From: Gordius sp. MW1
Lineage: Eukaryota > Nematomorpha > Gordioida > Gordea > Gordiidae
Direction of reading: 5' to 3'
Length of the DNA: 64,000 nt
NCBI GenBank assembly: GCA_964036665.1
Contig: OZ038526.1
Span: 14,570,001 to 14,634,000 of the forward strand
Position numbers and translations under genes: made by a program. Within the stretch, counting starts at the first letter, position 1; each line of letters opens with the position of its first letter. The notes beneath the pieces were generated by a model. The model was given only the letters and a program-made list of their open reading frames with translations, was not told the origin of the DNA and did no database searches. This document shows positions 38,912-52,814 of this stretch, piece by piece.

Positions 38912-41900
38912 AAAGACAACGTTTTATTGTTGCGATTAGTTTGTTGTATCGCAACGTGAGTGCTTAATTTTTGAAAACTGCTCTATGCGATCATGATTTC
39001 AAAGTAATAGTTTTTAAATTCTGATATATTTTTACTTGGGATCATAGAAACCACGTCTGAAAACGACAACTTTCATCGGATGAATACGGTTCAAAAAAAA
39101 ATATGTGAAAAATTTTGAGGTAAAATTTTTTATTTTTTTCGATTCTATGTGAAAGAGCATGAAAAAATATATAAAAGTAAGCCAATTTGACAATCCTTAT
39201 ATCCTCGATTGACTTCCGAAAAGAGGTTTTAAGCTGCAAGAACTATCATTTTGACAAAAGACAACGTTTTATTGTTGCGATTAGTTTGTTGTATCGCAAC
39301 GTGAGTGCTTAATTTTTGAAAACTGCTCTATGCGATCATGATTTCAAAGTAATAGTTTTTAGATTCTGATAAATTTTTACTTGGGATCATAGAAACCACG
39401 TCTGAAAACGACAACTTTCATTGGATGAATACGGTTCAAAGAAAAATATGTGAAAAATTTTGAGGTACAAAATATTTATTTTTTTTTAACCTATGTGAAA
39501 GAGCATGAAAAAATATATAAAAGTAAGCCAATTTGAGAATCCTATTATCCCCGATTGACTTCCGAAAAGAGGTTTTAAGCTGCGAGAACTATCATTTTGA
39601 CAAAAGACAACGTTTTATCGTTGCGATTAGTTTGTTGTATTGCAACGTGAGTGCTTAATTTTTGAAAACTGCTCTATGCGATCATGATTTCAAAGTAATA
39701 GTTTTTAGATTCTGATAAATTTTTACTTGGGATCATAGAAACCACGTCTGAAAACGACAACTTTCATTGGATGAATACGGTTCAAAGAAAAATATGTGAA
39801 AAATTTTGAGGCAAAAATATTTATTTTTTTCGATTCTATGTGAAAGAGCATGAAAAAATATATAAAAGTAAGCCAATTTGAGAATCCTATTATCCTCGAT
39901 TGATTTACGAAAAGAGGTTTTAAGCTGCGAGAACTATCATTTTGACAAAAGACAACGTTTTATTGTTGCGATTAGTTTGTTGTATCGCAACGTGAGTGCT
40001 TAATTTTTGAAAACTGCTCTATGCGATCATGATTTCAAAGTAATAGTCTTTAGATTCTGATAAATTTTTACTTGGGATCATAAAAACCACGTCTGAATAC
40101 GACAACTTTCATCGGATGAATACGGTTCAAAGAAAAATATGTGAAAAATTTTGAGGTAAAAATATTTATTTTTTTCGATTCTATGTGAAAGAGCATAAAA
40201 AAATATATAAAAGTAAGCCAATTTGAGAATCCTATTATCCTCGATTGACTTCCGAAAAGAGGTTTTAAGCTGCGAGAACTATCATTTGACAAAAGACAAC
40301 GTTTTATTGTTGCGATTAGTTTGTTGTATCGCAACGTGAGTGCTTAATTTTTGAAAACTGCTCTATGCGATCATGATTTCAAAGTAATAGTTTTTAAATT
40401 CTGATATATTTTTACTTGGGATCATAGAAACCACGTCTGAAAACGACAACTTTCATCGGATGAATACGGTTCAAAAAAAAATATGTGAAAAATTTTGAGG
40501 TAAAATTTTTTATTTTTTTCGATTCTATGTGAAAGAGCATGAAAAAATATATAAAAGTAAGCCAATTTGACAATCCTTATATCCTCGATTGACTTCCGAA
40601 AAGAGGTTTTAAGCTGCAAGAACTATCATTTTGACAAAAGACAACGTTTTATTGTTGCGATTAGTTTGTTGTATCGCAACGTGAGTGCTTAATTTTTGAA
40701 AACTGCTCTATGCGATCATGATTTCAAAGTAATAGTTTTTAGATTCTGATAAATTTTTACTTGGGATCATAGAAACCACGTCTGAAAACGACAACTTTCA
40801 TTGGATGAATACGGTTCAAAGAAAAATATGTGAAAAATTTTGAGGTACAAAATATTTATTTTTTTTTAACCTATGTGAAAGAGCATGAAAAAATATATAA
40901 AAGTAAGCCAATTTGAGAATCCTATTATCCCCGATTGACTTCCGAAAAGAGGTTTTAAGCTGCGAGAACTATCATTTTGACAAAAGACAACGTTTTATCG
41001 TTGCGATTAGTTTGTTGTATTGCAACGTGAGTGCTTAATTTTTGAAAACTGCTCTATGCGATCATGATTTCAAAGTAATAGTTTTTAGATTCTGATAAAT
41101 TTTTACTTGGGATCATAGAAACCACGTCTGAAAACGACAACTTTCATTGGATGAATACGGTTCAAAGAAAAATATGTGAAAAATTTTGAGGCAAAAATAT
41201 TTATTTTTTTCGATTCTATGTGAAAGAGCATGAAAAAATATATAAAAGTAAGCCAATTTGAGAATCCTATTATCCTCGATTGATTTACGAAAAGAGGTTT
41301 TAAGCTGCGAGAACTATCATTTTGACAAAAGACAACGTTTTATTGTTGCGATTAGTTTGTTGTATCGCAACGTGAGTGCTTAATTTTTGAAAACTGCTCT
41401 ATGCGATCATGATTTCAAAGTAATAGTCTTTAGATTCTGATAAATTTTTACTTGGGATCATAAAAACCACGTCTGAATACGACAACTTTCATCGGATGAA
41501 TACGGTTCAAAGAAAAATATGTGAAAAATTTTGAGGTAAAAATATTTATTTTTTTCGATTCTATGTGAAAGAGCATAAAAAAATATATAAAAGTAAGCCA
41601 ATTTGAGAATCCTATTATCCTCGATTGACTTCCGAAAAGAGGTTTTAAGCTGCGAGAACTATCATTTGACAAAAGACAACGTTTTATTGTTGCGATTAGT
41701 TTGTTGTATCGCAACGTGAGTGCTTAATTTTTGAAAACTGCTCTATGCGATCATGATTTCAAAGTAATAGTTTTTAAATTCTGATATATTTTTACTTGGG
41801 ATCATAGAAACCACGTCTGAAAACGACAACTTTCATCGGATGAATACGGTTCAAAAAAAAATATGTGAAAAATTTTGAGGTAAAATTTTTTATTTTTTTC

Positions 41901-43051
41901 GATTCTATGTGAAAGAGCATGAAAAAATATATAAAAGTAAGCCAATTTGACAATCCTTATATCCTCGATTGACTTCCGAAAAGAGGTTTTAAGCTGCGAG
42001 AACTATCATTTTGACAAAAGACAACGTTTTATTGTTGCGATTAGTTTGTTGTATCGCAACGTGAGTGCTTAATTTTTGAAAACTGCTCTATGCGATCATG
42101 ATTTCAAAGTAATAGTTTTTAGATTCTGATAAATTTTTACTTGGGATCATAGAAACCACGTCTGAAAACGACAACTTTCATTGGATGAATACGGTTCAAA
42201 GAAAAATATGTGAAAAATTTTGAGGTACAAAATATTTATTTTTTTTTAACCTATGTGAAAGAGCATGAAAAAATATATAAAAGTAAGCCAATTTGAGAAT
42301 CCTATTATCCCCGATTGACTTCCGAAAAGAGGTTTTAAGCTGCGAGAACTATCATTTTGACAAAAGACAACGTTTTATCGTTGCGATTAGTTTGTTGTAT
42401 TGCAACGTGAGTGCTTAATTTTTGAAAACTGCTCTATGCGATCATGATTTCAAAGTAATAGTTTTTAGATTCTGATAAATTTTTACTTGGGATCATAGAA
42501 ACCACGTCTGAAAACGACAACTTTCATTGGATGAATACGGTTCAAAGAAAAATATGTGAAAAATTTTGAGGCAAAAATATTTATTTTTTTCGATTCTATG
42601 TGAAAGAGCATGAAAAAATATATAAAAGTAAGCCAATTTGAGAATCCTATTATCCTCGATTGATTTACGAAAAGAGGTTTTAAGCTGCGAGAACTATCAT
42701 TTTGACAAAAGACAACGTTTTATTGTTGCGATTAGTTTGTTGTATCGCAACGTGAGTGCTTAATTTTTGAAAACTGCTCTATGCGATCATGATTTCAAAG
42801 TAATAGTTTTTAGATTCTGATAAATTTTTACTTGGGATCATAAAAACCACGTCTGAATACGACAACTTTCATCGGATGAATACGGTTCAAAGAAAAATAT
42901 GTGAAAAATTTTGAGGTAAAAATATTTTTTTTTTTCGATTCTATGTGAAAGAGCATAAAAAAATATATAAAAGTAAGCCAATTTGAGAATCCTATTATCC
43001 TCGATTGACTTCCGAAAAGAGGTTTTAATTTGCGAGAACTATCATTTGACA
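38912..43051 (+). repeat. Tetrameric higher-order repeat, exactly 1380 bp, three copies
   Basis: Copies at about 38912-40291, 40292-41671 and 41672-43051 align without gaps. The first two look identical by eye. The third differs at a handful of sites (GCGAG for GCAAG near 41998, TTTTTAG for TCTTTAG near 42808, an extra T in the A/T tract near 42928, and TTTGCGAG for GCTGCGAG near 43029). Rare variants recur at exactly 1380 bp: CTGATATATT (39021, 40401, 41781), TTTTTTTTAACC and TATTGCAACG. A degraded fourth copy follows. Confidence 0.92.
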
Positions 43052-43199
43052 AAAGACAACGTTTTATTGTTGCGATTAGTTTGTTGTATCGCAACGTGAG
43101 TGCTTAATTTTTGAAAACTGCTCTATGCGATCATGATTTCAAAGTAATAGTTTTTAAATTCTGATAAATTTTTACTTGGGATCATAGAAACCACGTCTG

Positions 43200-44760
43200 A
43201 AAACGACAACTTTCATCGGATGAATACGGTTCAAAGAAAAATATGTGAAAAATTTTGAGGTAAAATTTTTTATTTTTTTCGATTCTATGTGAAAGAGCAT
43301 GAAAAAATATATAAAAGTAAGCCAATTTGACAATCCTTATATCCTCGATTGACTTCCGAAAAGAGGTTTTAAGCTGCGAGAACTATCATTTTGACAAAAG
43401 ACAACGTTTTATTGTTGCGATTAGTTTGTTGTATCGCAACGTGAGTGCTTAATTTTTGAAAACTGCTCTATGCGATCATGATTTCAAAGTAATAGTTTTT
43501 AGATTCTGATAAATTTTTACTTGGGATCATAGAAACCACGTCTGAAAACGACAACTTTCATCGGATGAATACGGTTCAAAGAAAAATATGTGAAAAATTT
43601 TGAGGTACAAAATATTTATTTTTTTTGATTCTATGTGAAAGAGCATGAAAAAATATATAAAAGTAAGCCAATTTGAGAATCCTATTATCCCCGATTGACT
43701 TCCGAAAAGAGGTTTTAAGCTGCGAGAACTATCATTTTGACAAAAGACAACGTTTTATTGTTGCGATTAGTTTGTTGTATCGCAAAGTGAGTGCTTAATT
43801 TTTGAAAACTGCTCTATGCGATCATGATTTCAAAGTAATAGTTTTTAGATTCTGATAAATTTTTACTTGGGATCATAGAAACCACGTCTGAAAACGACAA
43901 CTTTCATCGGATGAATACGGTTCAAAGAAAAATATGTGAAAAATTTTGAGGTAAAATTTTTTATTTTTTTCGATTCTATGTGAAAGAGCATGAAAAAATA
44001 TATAAAAGTAAGCCAATTTGACAATCCTTATATCCTCGATTGACTTCCGAAAAGAGGTTTTAAGCTGCGAGAACTATCATTTTGACAAAAGACAACGTTT
44101 TATTGTTGCGATTAGTTTGTTGTATCGCAACGTGAGTGCTTAATTTTTGAAAACTGCTCTATGCGATCATGATTTCAAAGTAATAGTTTTTAGATTCTGA
44201 TAAATTTTTACTTGGGATCATAGAAACCACGTCTGAAAACGACAACTTTCATCGGATGAATACGGTTCAAAGAAAAATATGTGAAAAATTTTGAGGTACA
44301 AAATATTTATTTTTTTTGATTCTATGTGAAAGAGCATGAAAAAATATATAAAAGTAAGCCAATTTGAGAATCCTATTATCCCCGATTGACTTCCGAAAAG
44401 AGGTTTTAAGCTGCGAGAACTATCATTTTGACAAAAGACAACGTTTTATTGTTGCGATTAGTTTGTTGTATCGCAAAGTGAGTGCTTAATTTTTGAAAAC
44501 TGCTCTATGCGATCATGATTTCAAAGTAATAGTTTTTAGATTCTGATAAATTTTTACTTGGGATCATAGAAACCACGTCTGAAAACGACAACTTTCATCG
44601 GATGAATACGGTTCAAAGAAAAATATGTGAAAAATTTTGAGGTAAAATTTTTTATTTTTTTCGATTCTATGTGAAAGAGCATGAAAAAATATATAAAAGT
44701 AAGCCAATTTGACAATCCTTATATCCTCGATTGACTTCCGAAAAGAGGTTTTAAGCTGCG
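43200..44760 (+). repeat. Dimeric higher-order repeat, 691 bp period
   Basis: TTGACAATCC recurs at 43327, 44018 and 44709, and the rare ATCGCAAAGTG at about 43781 and 44472, both at 691 bp spacing. Within a dimer a TAAAATTTTTTATTT monomer alternates with a TACAAAATATTT/CCCCGATT monomer. About two copies are present. Confidence 0.8.
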
Positions 44761-45949
44761 AGAACTATCATTTGACAAAAGACAACGTTTTATTGTTGCG
44801 ATTAGTTTGTTGTATCGCAACGTGAGTGCTTAATTTTTGAAAACTGCTCTATGCGATCATGATTTCAAAGTAATAGTTTTTAGATTCTGATAAATTTTTA
44901 CTTGGGATCATAAAAACCACGTCTGAATACGACAACTTTCATCGGATGAATACGGTTCAAAGAAAAATATGTGAAAAATTTCGAGGTAAAATATTTATTT
45001 TTTTCGATTCTATGTGAAAGAGCATGAAAAAATATATAAAAGTAAGCCAATTTGAGAATCCTATTATCCTCGATTGATTTACGAAAAGAGGTTTTAAGCT
45101 GCGAGAACTATCATTTTGACAAAAGACAACGTTTTATTGTTGCGATTAGTTTGTTGTATCGCAACGTGAGTGCTTAATTTTTGAAAACTGCTCTATGCGA
45201 TCATGATTTCAAAGTAATAGTTTTTAGATTCTGATAAATTTTTACTTGGGATCATAAAAACCACGTCTGAATACGACAACTTTCATCGGATGAATACTTC
45301 AAAGAAAAATATGTGAAAAATTTTGAGGTAAAAATATTTATTTTTTTCGATTCTATGTGAAAGAGCATAAAAAAATATATAAAAGTAAGCCAATTTGAGA
45401 ATCCTATTATCCTAGATTGACTTCCGAAAAGAGGTTTTAAGCTGCGAGAACTATCATTTGACAAAAGACAACGTTTTATTGTTGCGATTAGTTTGTTGTA
45501 TCGCAACGTGAGTGCTTAATTTTTGAAAACTGCTCTATGCGATCATGATTTCAAAGTAATAGTTTTTAAATTCTGATAAATTTCTACTTTGGATCATAGA
45601 AACCACGTCTGAAAACGACAACTTTCATCGGATGAATACGGTTCAAAGAAAAATATGTGAAAAATTTTGAGGTAAAATTTTTTATTTTTTTCGATTCTAT
45701 GTGAAAGAGCATGAAAAAATATATAAAAGTAAGCCAATTTGACAATCCTTATATCCTCGATTGACTTCCGAAAAGAGGTTTTAAGCTGCGAGAACTATCA
45801 TTTTGACAAAAGACAACGTTTTATTGTTGCGATTAGTTTGTTGTATCGCAACGTGAGTGCTTAATTTTTGAAAACTGCTCTATGCGATCATGATTTCAAA
45901 GTAATAGTTTTTAGATTCTGATAAATTTTTACTTGGGATCATAGAAACC

Positions 45950-48380
45950 ACGTCTGAAAACGACAACTTTCATCGGATGAATACGGTTCAAAGAAAAATA
46001 TGTGAAAAATTTTGAGGTAAAATTTTTTATTTTTTTCGATTCTATGTGAAAGAGCATGAAAAAATATATAAAAGTAAGCCAATTTGACAATCCTTATATC
46101 CTCGATTGACTTCCGAAAAGAGGTTTTAAGCTGCGAGAACTATCATTTGTCAAAAGACAACGTTTTATTGTTGCGATTAGTTTGTTGTATCGCAACGTGA
46201 GTGCTTAATTTTTGAAAACTGCTCTATGCGATCATGATTTCAAAGTAATAGTTTTTAGATTCTGATAAATTTTTACTTGGGATCATAAAAACCACGTCTG
46301 AATACGACAACTTTCATCGGATGAATACGGTTCAAAGAAAAATATGTGAAAAATTTCGAGGTAAAATATTTATTTTTTTCGATTCTATGTGAAAGAGCAT
46401 GAAAAAATATATAAAAGTAAGCCAATTTGAGAATCCTATTATCCTCGATTGATTTACGAAAAGAGGTTTTAAGCTGCGAGAACTATCATTTTGACAAAAG
46501 ACAACGTTTTATTGTTGCGATTAGTTTGTTGTATCGCAACGTGAGTGCTTAATTTTTGAAAACTGCTCTATGCGATCATGATTTCAAAGTAATAGTTTTT
46601 AGATTCTGATAAATTTTTACTTGGGATCATAGAAACCACGTCTTAAAACGACAACTTTCATCGGATGAATACGGTTCAAAGAAAAATATGTGAAAAATTT
46701 TGAGTTAAAAATATTTATTTTTTTCGATTGTATGTGAAAGAGCATAAAAAAATATATAAAAGTAAGCCATTTTGAGAATCCTATTATCCTCGATTGACTT
46801 CCGAAAAGAGGTTTTAAGCTGCGAGAACTATCATTTTGACAAAATACAACGTTTTATTGTTGCGATTAGTTTGTTGTATCGCAACTTGAGTGCTTAATTT
46901 TTGAAAACTGCTCTATGCGATCATCATTTCAAAGTAATAGTTTTTAGATTCTGATAAATTTTTACTTGGGCTCATAGAAACCACGTCTGAAAACGACAAC
47001 TTTCATCGGATGAATACGGTTCAAAGAAAAATATGTTAAAAATTTTGAGGTAAAAATATTTATTTTTTTCGATTCTATGTGAAAGAGCATGAAAAAATAT
47101 ATAAAAGTAAGCCAATTTGAGAATCCTATTATCCTCGATTGACTTCCGAAAAGAGGTTTTGAGCTGCGAGAACTATCATTTTGACAAAAGACAACTTTTT
47201 ATTGTTGCGATTAGTTTGTTGTATCGCAACGTGAGTGCTTAATTTTTGAAAACTGCTCTATGCGATCATGATTTCAAAGTAATAGTTTTTAGATTCTGAT
47301 AAATTTTTACTTGGGATCATAGAAACCACGAGAGGTTTTAAGCTGGGAGAACTATCATTTTGACAAAAGACAACGTTTTATTGTTGCGATTAGTTTGTTG
47401 TATCGCAACGTGAGTGCTTAATTTTTGAAAACTGCTCTATGCGATCATGATTTCAAAGTAATAGTTTTTAGATTCTGATAAATTTTTACTTGGGCTCATA
47501 GAAACCACGTCTGAAAACGAAAACTTTCATCGGATGAATACGGTTCAAAGAAAAATATGTGAAAAATTTTGAGGTAAAAATATTTATTTTTTTCGATTCT
47601 ATGTGAAAGAGCATGAAAAAATATATAAAAGTAAGCCAATTTGAGAATCCTATTATCCTCGATTGACTTCCGAAAAGAGGATTTGAGCTGCGAGAACTAT
47701 CATTTTGACAAAAGACAACGTTTTATTGTTGCGATTAGTTTGTTGTATCTCAACGTGAGTGCTTAATTTTTGAAAACTGCTCTATGCGATCATGATTTCA
47801 AAGTAATAGTTTTTAGATTCTGATAAATTTTTACTTGGGATCATAGAAACCACGAGAGTTTTAAGCTGGGAGAACTATCATTTTGACAAAAGACAACGTT
47901 TTATTGTTGCGATTAGTTTGTTGTATCGCAACGTGAGTGCTTAATTTTTGAAAACTGCTCTATGCGATCATGATTTCAAAGTAATAGTTTTTAGATTCTG
48001 ATAAATTTTTACTTGGGCTCATAGAAACCACGTCTGAAAACGAAAACTTTCATCGGATGAATACGGTTCAAAGAAAAATATGTGAAAAATTTTGAGGTAA
48101 AAATATTTATTTTTTTCGATTCTATGTGAAAGAGCATGAAAAAATATATAAAAGTAAGCCAATTTGAGAATCCTATTATCCTCGATTGACTTCCGAAAAG
48201 AGGATTTGAGCTGCGAGAACTATCATTTTGACAAAAGACAACGTTTTATTGTTGCGATTAGTTTGTTGTATCTCAACGTGAGTGCTTAATTTTTGAAAAC
48301 TGCTCTATGCGATCATGATTTCAAAGTAATAGTTTTTAGATTCTGATAAATTTTTACTTGGGATCATAGAAACCACGAGA
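45950..48380 (+). repeat. 2.4 kb duplicated block, copy 1 (mate near 49.93-52.36 kb)
   Basis: Offset is 3983 bp: TTGACAATCC (46084 and 50067), AAATTTCGAGG (46352 and 50335) and the deleted-monomer junction (47330 and 51313). Private differences include GAGTTAAAAAT and GATTGTATG near 46705-46735 and ATCATCATTTC near 46922. Both blocks end in full+deleted monomer pairs. Confidence 0.78.
47331..48377 (+). repeat. 524 bp full+deleted monomer pair, tandem
   Basis: The deleted-monomer junction recurs at 47330, 47854 and 48377. Each interval is one full 345 bp unit (carrying TTGGGCTCATAG, CGAAAACTTTC, GAGGATTTGAGC and TATCTCAACG) plus one ~179 bp deleted unit. The same pair occurs once at 51314-51837 and within the 1737 bp repeat at 54.8-57.0 kb. 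Confidence 0.88.
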
Positions 48381-49929
48381 GTTTTAAGCTGGGAGAACTA
48401 TCATTTTGACAAAAGACAACGTTTTATTGTTGCGATTAGTTTGTTGTATCGCAACGTGAGTGCTTAATTTTTGAAAACTGCTCTATGCGATCATGATTTC
48501 AAAGTAATAGTTTTTAGATTCTGATAAATTTTTACTTGGGATCATAGAAACCACGTCTGAAAACGACAACTTTCATTGGATGAATACGGTTCAAAGAAAA
48601 ATATGTGAAAAATTTTGAGGCAAAAATATTTATTTTTTTCGATTCTATGTGAAAGAGCATGAAAAAATATATAAAAGTAAGCCAATTTGAGAATCCTATT
48701 ATCCTCGATTGATTTACGAAAAGAGGTTTTAAGCTGCGAGAACTATCATTTTGACAAAAGACAACGTTTTATTGTTGCGATTAGTTTGTTGTATCGCAAC
48801 GTGAGTGCTTAATTTTTGAAAACTGCTCTATGCGATCATGATTTCAAAGTAATAGTTTTTAGATTCTGATAAATTTTTACTTGGGATCATAAAAACCACG
48901 TCTGAATACGACAACTTTCATCGGATGAATACGGTTCAAAGAAAAATATGTGAAAAATTTTGAGGTAAAAATATTTATTTTTTTCGATTCTATGTGAAAG
49001 AGCATAAAAAAATATATAAAAGTAAGCCAATTTGAGAATCCTATTATCCTCGATTGACTTTCGAAAAGAGGTTTTAAGCTGCGAGAACTATCATTTGACA
49101 AAAGACAACGTTTTATTGTTGCGATTAGTTTGTTGTATCGCAACGTGAGTGCTTAATTTTTGAAAACTGCTCTATGCGATCATGATTTCAAAGTAATAGT
49201 TTTTAAATTCTGATAAATTTTTACTTGGGATCATAGAAACCACGTCTGAAAACGACAACTTTCATCGGATGAATACGGTTCAAAGAAAAATATGTGAAAA
49301 ATTTTGAGGTAAAATTTTTTATTTTTTTCGATTCTATGTGAAAGAGCATGAAAAAATATATAAAAGTAAGCCAATTTGACAATCCTTATATCCTCGATTG
49401 ACTTCCGAAAAGAGGTTTTAAGCTGCGAGAACTATCATTTTGACAAAAGACAACGTTTTATTGTTGCGATTAGTTTGTTGTATCGCAACGTGAGTGCTTA
49501 ATTTTTGAAAACTGCTCTATGCAATCATGATTTCAAAGTAATAGTTTTTAGATTCTGATAAATTTTTACTTGGGATCATAGAAACCACGTCTGAAAACGA
49601 CAACTTTCATCGGATGAATACGGTTCAAAGAAAAATATGTGAAAAATTTTGAGGTACAAAATATTTATTTTTTTTGATTCTATGTGAAAGAGCATGAAAA
49701 AATATATAAAAGTAAGCCAATTTGAGAATCCTATTATCCCCGATTGACTTCCGAAAAGAGGTTTTAAGCTGCGAGAACTATCATTTTGACAAAAGACAAC
49801 GTTTTATTGTTGCGATTAGTTTGTTGTATCGCAACGTGAGTGCTTAATTTTTGAAAACTGCTCTATGCGATCATGATTTCAAAGTAATAGTTTTTAGATT
49901 CTGATAAATTTTTACTTGGGATCATAGAA

Positions 49930-52360
49930 ACCACGTCTGAAAACGACAACTTTCATCGGATGAATACGGTTCAAAGAAAAATATGTGAAAAATTTTGAGG
50001 TAAAATTTTTTATTTTTTTCGATTCTATGTGAAAGAGCATGAAAAAATATATAAAAGTAAGCCAATTTGACAATCCTTATATCCTCGATTGACTTCCGAA
50101 AAGAGGTTTTAAGCTGCGAGAACTATCATTTGACAAAAGACAACGTTTTATTGTTGCGATTAGTTTGTTGTATCGCAACGTGAGTGCTTAATTTTTGAAA
50201 ACTGCTCTATGCGATCATGATTTCAAAGTAATAGTTTTTAGATTCTGATAAATTTTTACTTGGGATCATAAAAACCACGTCTGAATACGACAACTTTCAT
50301 CGGATGAATACGGTTAAAAGAAAAATATGTGAAAAATTTCGAGGTAAAATATTTATTTTTTTCGATTCTATGTGAAAGAGCATGAAAAAATATATAAAAG
50401 TAAGCCAATTTGAGAATCCTATTATCCTCGATTGATTTACGAAAAGAGGTTTTAAGCTGCGAGAACTATCATTTTGACAAAAGACAACGTTTTATTGTTG
50501 CGATTAGTTTGTTGTATCGCAACGTGAGCGCTTAATTTTTGAAAACTGCTCTATGCGATCATGATTTCAAAGTAATAGTTTTTAGATTCTGATAAATTTT
50601 TACTTGGGATCATAGAAACCACGTCTTAAAACGACAACTTTCATCGGATGAATACGGTTCAAAGAAAAATATGTGAAAAATTTTGAGGTAAAAATATTTA
50701 TTTTTTTCGATTCTATGTGAAAGAGCATAAAAAAATATATAAAAGTAAGCCATTTTGAGAATCCTATTATCCTCGATTGACTTCCGAAAAGAGGTTTTAA
50801 GCTGCGAGAACTATCATTTTGACAAAATACAACGTTTTATTGTTGCGATTAGTTTGTTGTATCGCAACGTGAGTGCTTAATTTTTGAAAACTGCTCTATG
50901 CGATCATGATTTCAAAGTAATAGTTGTTAGATTCTGATAAATTTTTACTTGGGCTCATAGAAACCACGTCTGAAAACGACAACTTTCATCGGATGAATAC
51001 GGTTCAAAGAAAAATATGTTAAAAATTTTGAGGTAAAAATATTTATTTTTTTCGATTCTATGTGAAAGAGCATGAAAAAATATATAAAAGTAAGCCAATT
51101 TGAGAATCCTATTATCCTCGATTGACTTCCGAAAAGAGGTTTTGAGCTGCGAGAACTATCATTTTGACAAAAGACAACTTTTTATTGTTGCGATTAGTTT
51201 GTTGTATCGCAACGTGAGTGCTTAATTTTTGAAAACTGCTCTATGCGATCATGATTTCAAAGTAATAGTTTTTAGATTCTGATAAATTTTTACTTGGGAT
51301 CATAGAAACCACGAGAGGTTTTAAGCTGGGAGAACTATCATTTTGACAAAAGACAACGTTTTATTGTTGCGATTAGTTTGTTGTATCGCAACGTGAGTGC
51401 TTAATTTTTGAAAACTGCTCTATGCGATCATGATTTCAAAGTAATAGTTTTTAGATTCTGATAAATTTTTACTTGGGCTCATAGAAACCACGTCTGAAAA
51501 CGAAAACTTTCATCGGATGAATACGGTTCAAAGAAAAATATGTGAAAAATTTTGAGGTAAAAATATTTATTTTTGTCGATTCTATGTGAAAGAGCATGAA
51601 AAAATATATAAAAGTAAGCCAATTTGAGAATCCTATTATCCTCGATTGACTTCCGAAAAGAGGATTTGAGCTGCGAGAACTATCATTTTGACAAAAGACA
51701 ACGTTTTATTGTTGCGATTAGTTTGTTGTATCTCAACGTGAGTGCTTAATTTTTGAAAACTGCTCTATGCGATCATGATTTCAAAGTAATAGTTTTTAGA
51801 TTCTGATAAATTTTTACTTGGGATCATAGAAACCACGAGAGTTTTAAGCTGGGAGAACTATCATTTTGACAAAAGACAACGTTTTATTGTTGCGATTAGT
51901 TTGTTGTATCGCAACGTGAGTGCTTAATTTTTGAAAACTGCTCTATGCGATCATGATTTCAAAGTAATAGTTTTTAGATTCTGATAAATTTTTACTTGGG
52001 CTCATAGAAACCACGTCTGAAAACGAAAACTTTCATCGGATGAATACGGTTCAAAGAAAAATATGTGAAAAATTTTGAGGTAAAAATATTTATTTTTTTC
52101 GATTCTATGTGAAAGAGCATGAAAAAATATATAAAAGTAAGCCAATTTGAGAATCCTATTATCCTCGATTGACTTCCGAAAAGAGGATTTGAGCTGCGAG
52201 AACTATCATTTTGACAAAAGACAACGTTTTATTGTTGCGATTAGTTTGTTGTATCGCAACGTGAGTGCTTAATTTTTGAAAACTGCTCTATGCGATCATG
52301 ATTTCAAAGTAATAGTTTTTAGATTCTGATAAATTTTTACTTGGGCTCATAGAAACCACG
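49930..52360 (+). repeat. 2.4 kb duplicated block, copy 2 (mate near 45.95-48.38 kb)
   Basis: Same unit order as copy 1. Private changes include GGTTAAAAG near 50315, GTGAGCGC near 50524, TAGTTGTTAG near 50923 and TTTTTGTCGATTC near 51573. The block departs from its mate near 52360, where a small deletion gives CTGAAAACAACTTTC. Confidence 0.76.
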
Positions 52361-52575
52361 TCTGAAAACAACTTTCATCGGATGAATACGGTTCAAAGAA
52401 AAATATGTGAAAAATTTTGAGGTAAAAATATTTATTTTTTTCGATTCTATGTGAAAGAGCATGAAAAAATATATAAAAGTAAGCCAATTTGAGAATCCTA
52501 TTATCCCCGATTGACTTCCGAAAAGAGGTTTTAAGCTGCGAGAACTATCATTTTGACAAAAGACAACGTTTTATT

Positions 52576-52602
52576 GTTGCGATTAGTTTGTTGTATCGCA
52601 AC
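52576..52602. other. Conserved dyad in the satellite monomer (example copy)
   Basis: A perfect 8 bp inverted repeat, GTTGCGAT and ATCGCAAC, flanks an 11 nt T/G-rich loop. It could form a hairpin or cruciform, or bind a dimeric protein. It is present in nearly every monomer. Exceptions carry a changed arm (TATCTCAACG near 16020, 34638, 47747, 48271, 51730 and 58830; TATCTCTACG near 55191 and 56928; GCAAAGTG near 43783 and 44473; GTTGTGAT near 59860), a lost left arm (near 3097), or a loop lengthened by four bases (6881, 16359, 34977). Function is not shown. Confidence 0.7.
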
Positions 52603-52814
52603 GTGAGTGCTTAATTTTTGAAAACTGCTCTATGCGATCATGATTTCAAAGTAATAGTTTTTAGATTCTGATAAATTTTTACTTGGGATCATAGAAACCA
52701 CGTCTGAAAACGACAACTTTCATCGGATGAATACGGTTCAAAGAAAAATATGTGAAAAATTTTGAGGTAAAATTTTTTATTTTTTTCGATTCTATGTGAA
52801 AGAGCATAAAAAAA

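Noticed and set aside
52700-52760. Hammerhead ribozyme in the monomer (CGGATGAA, CGATGAAAG on the reverse strand)
   Set aside because: The conserved CUGANGA and GAAA core elements with three flanking stems were not found on either strand.
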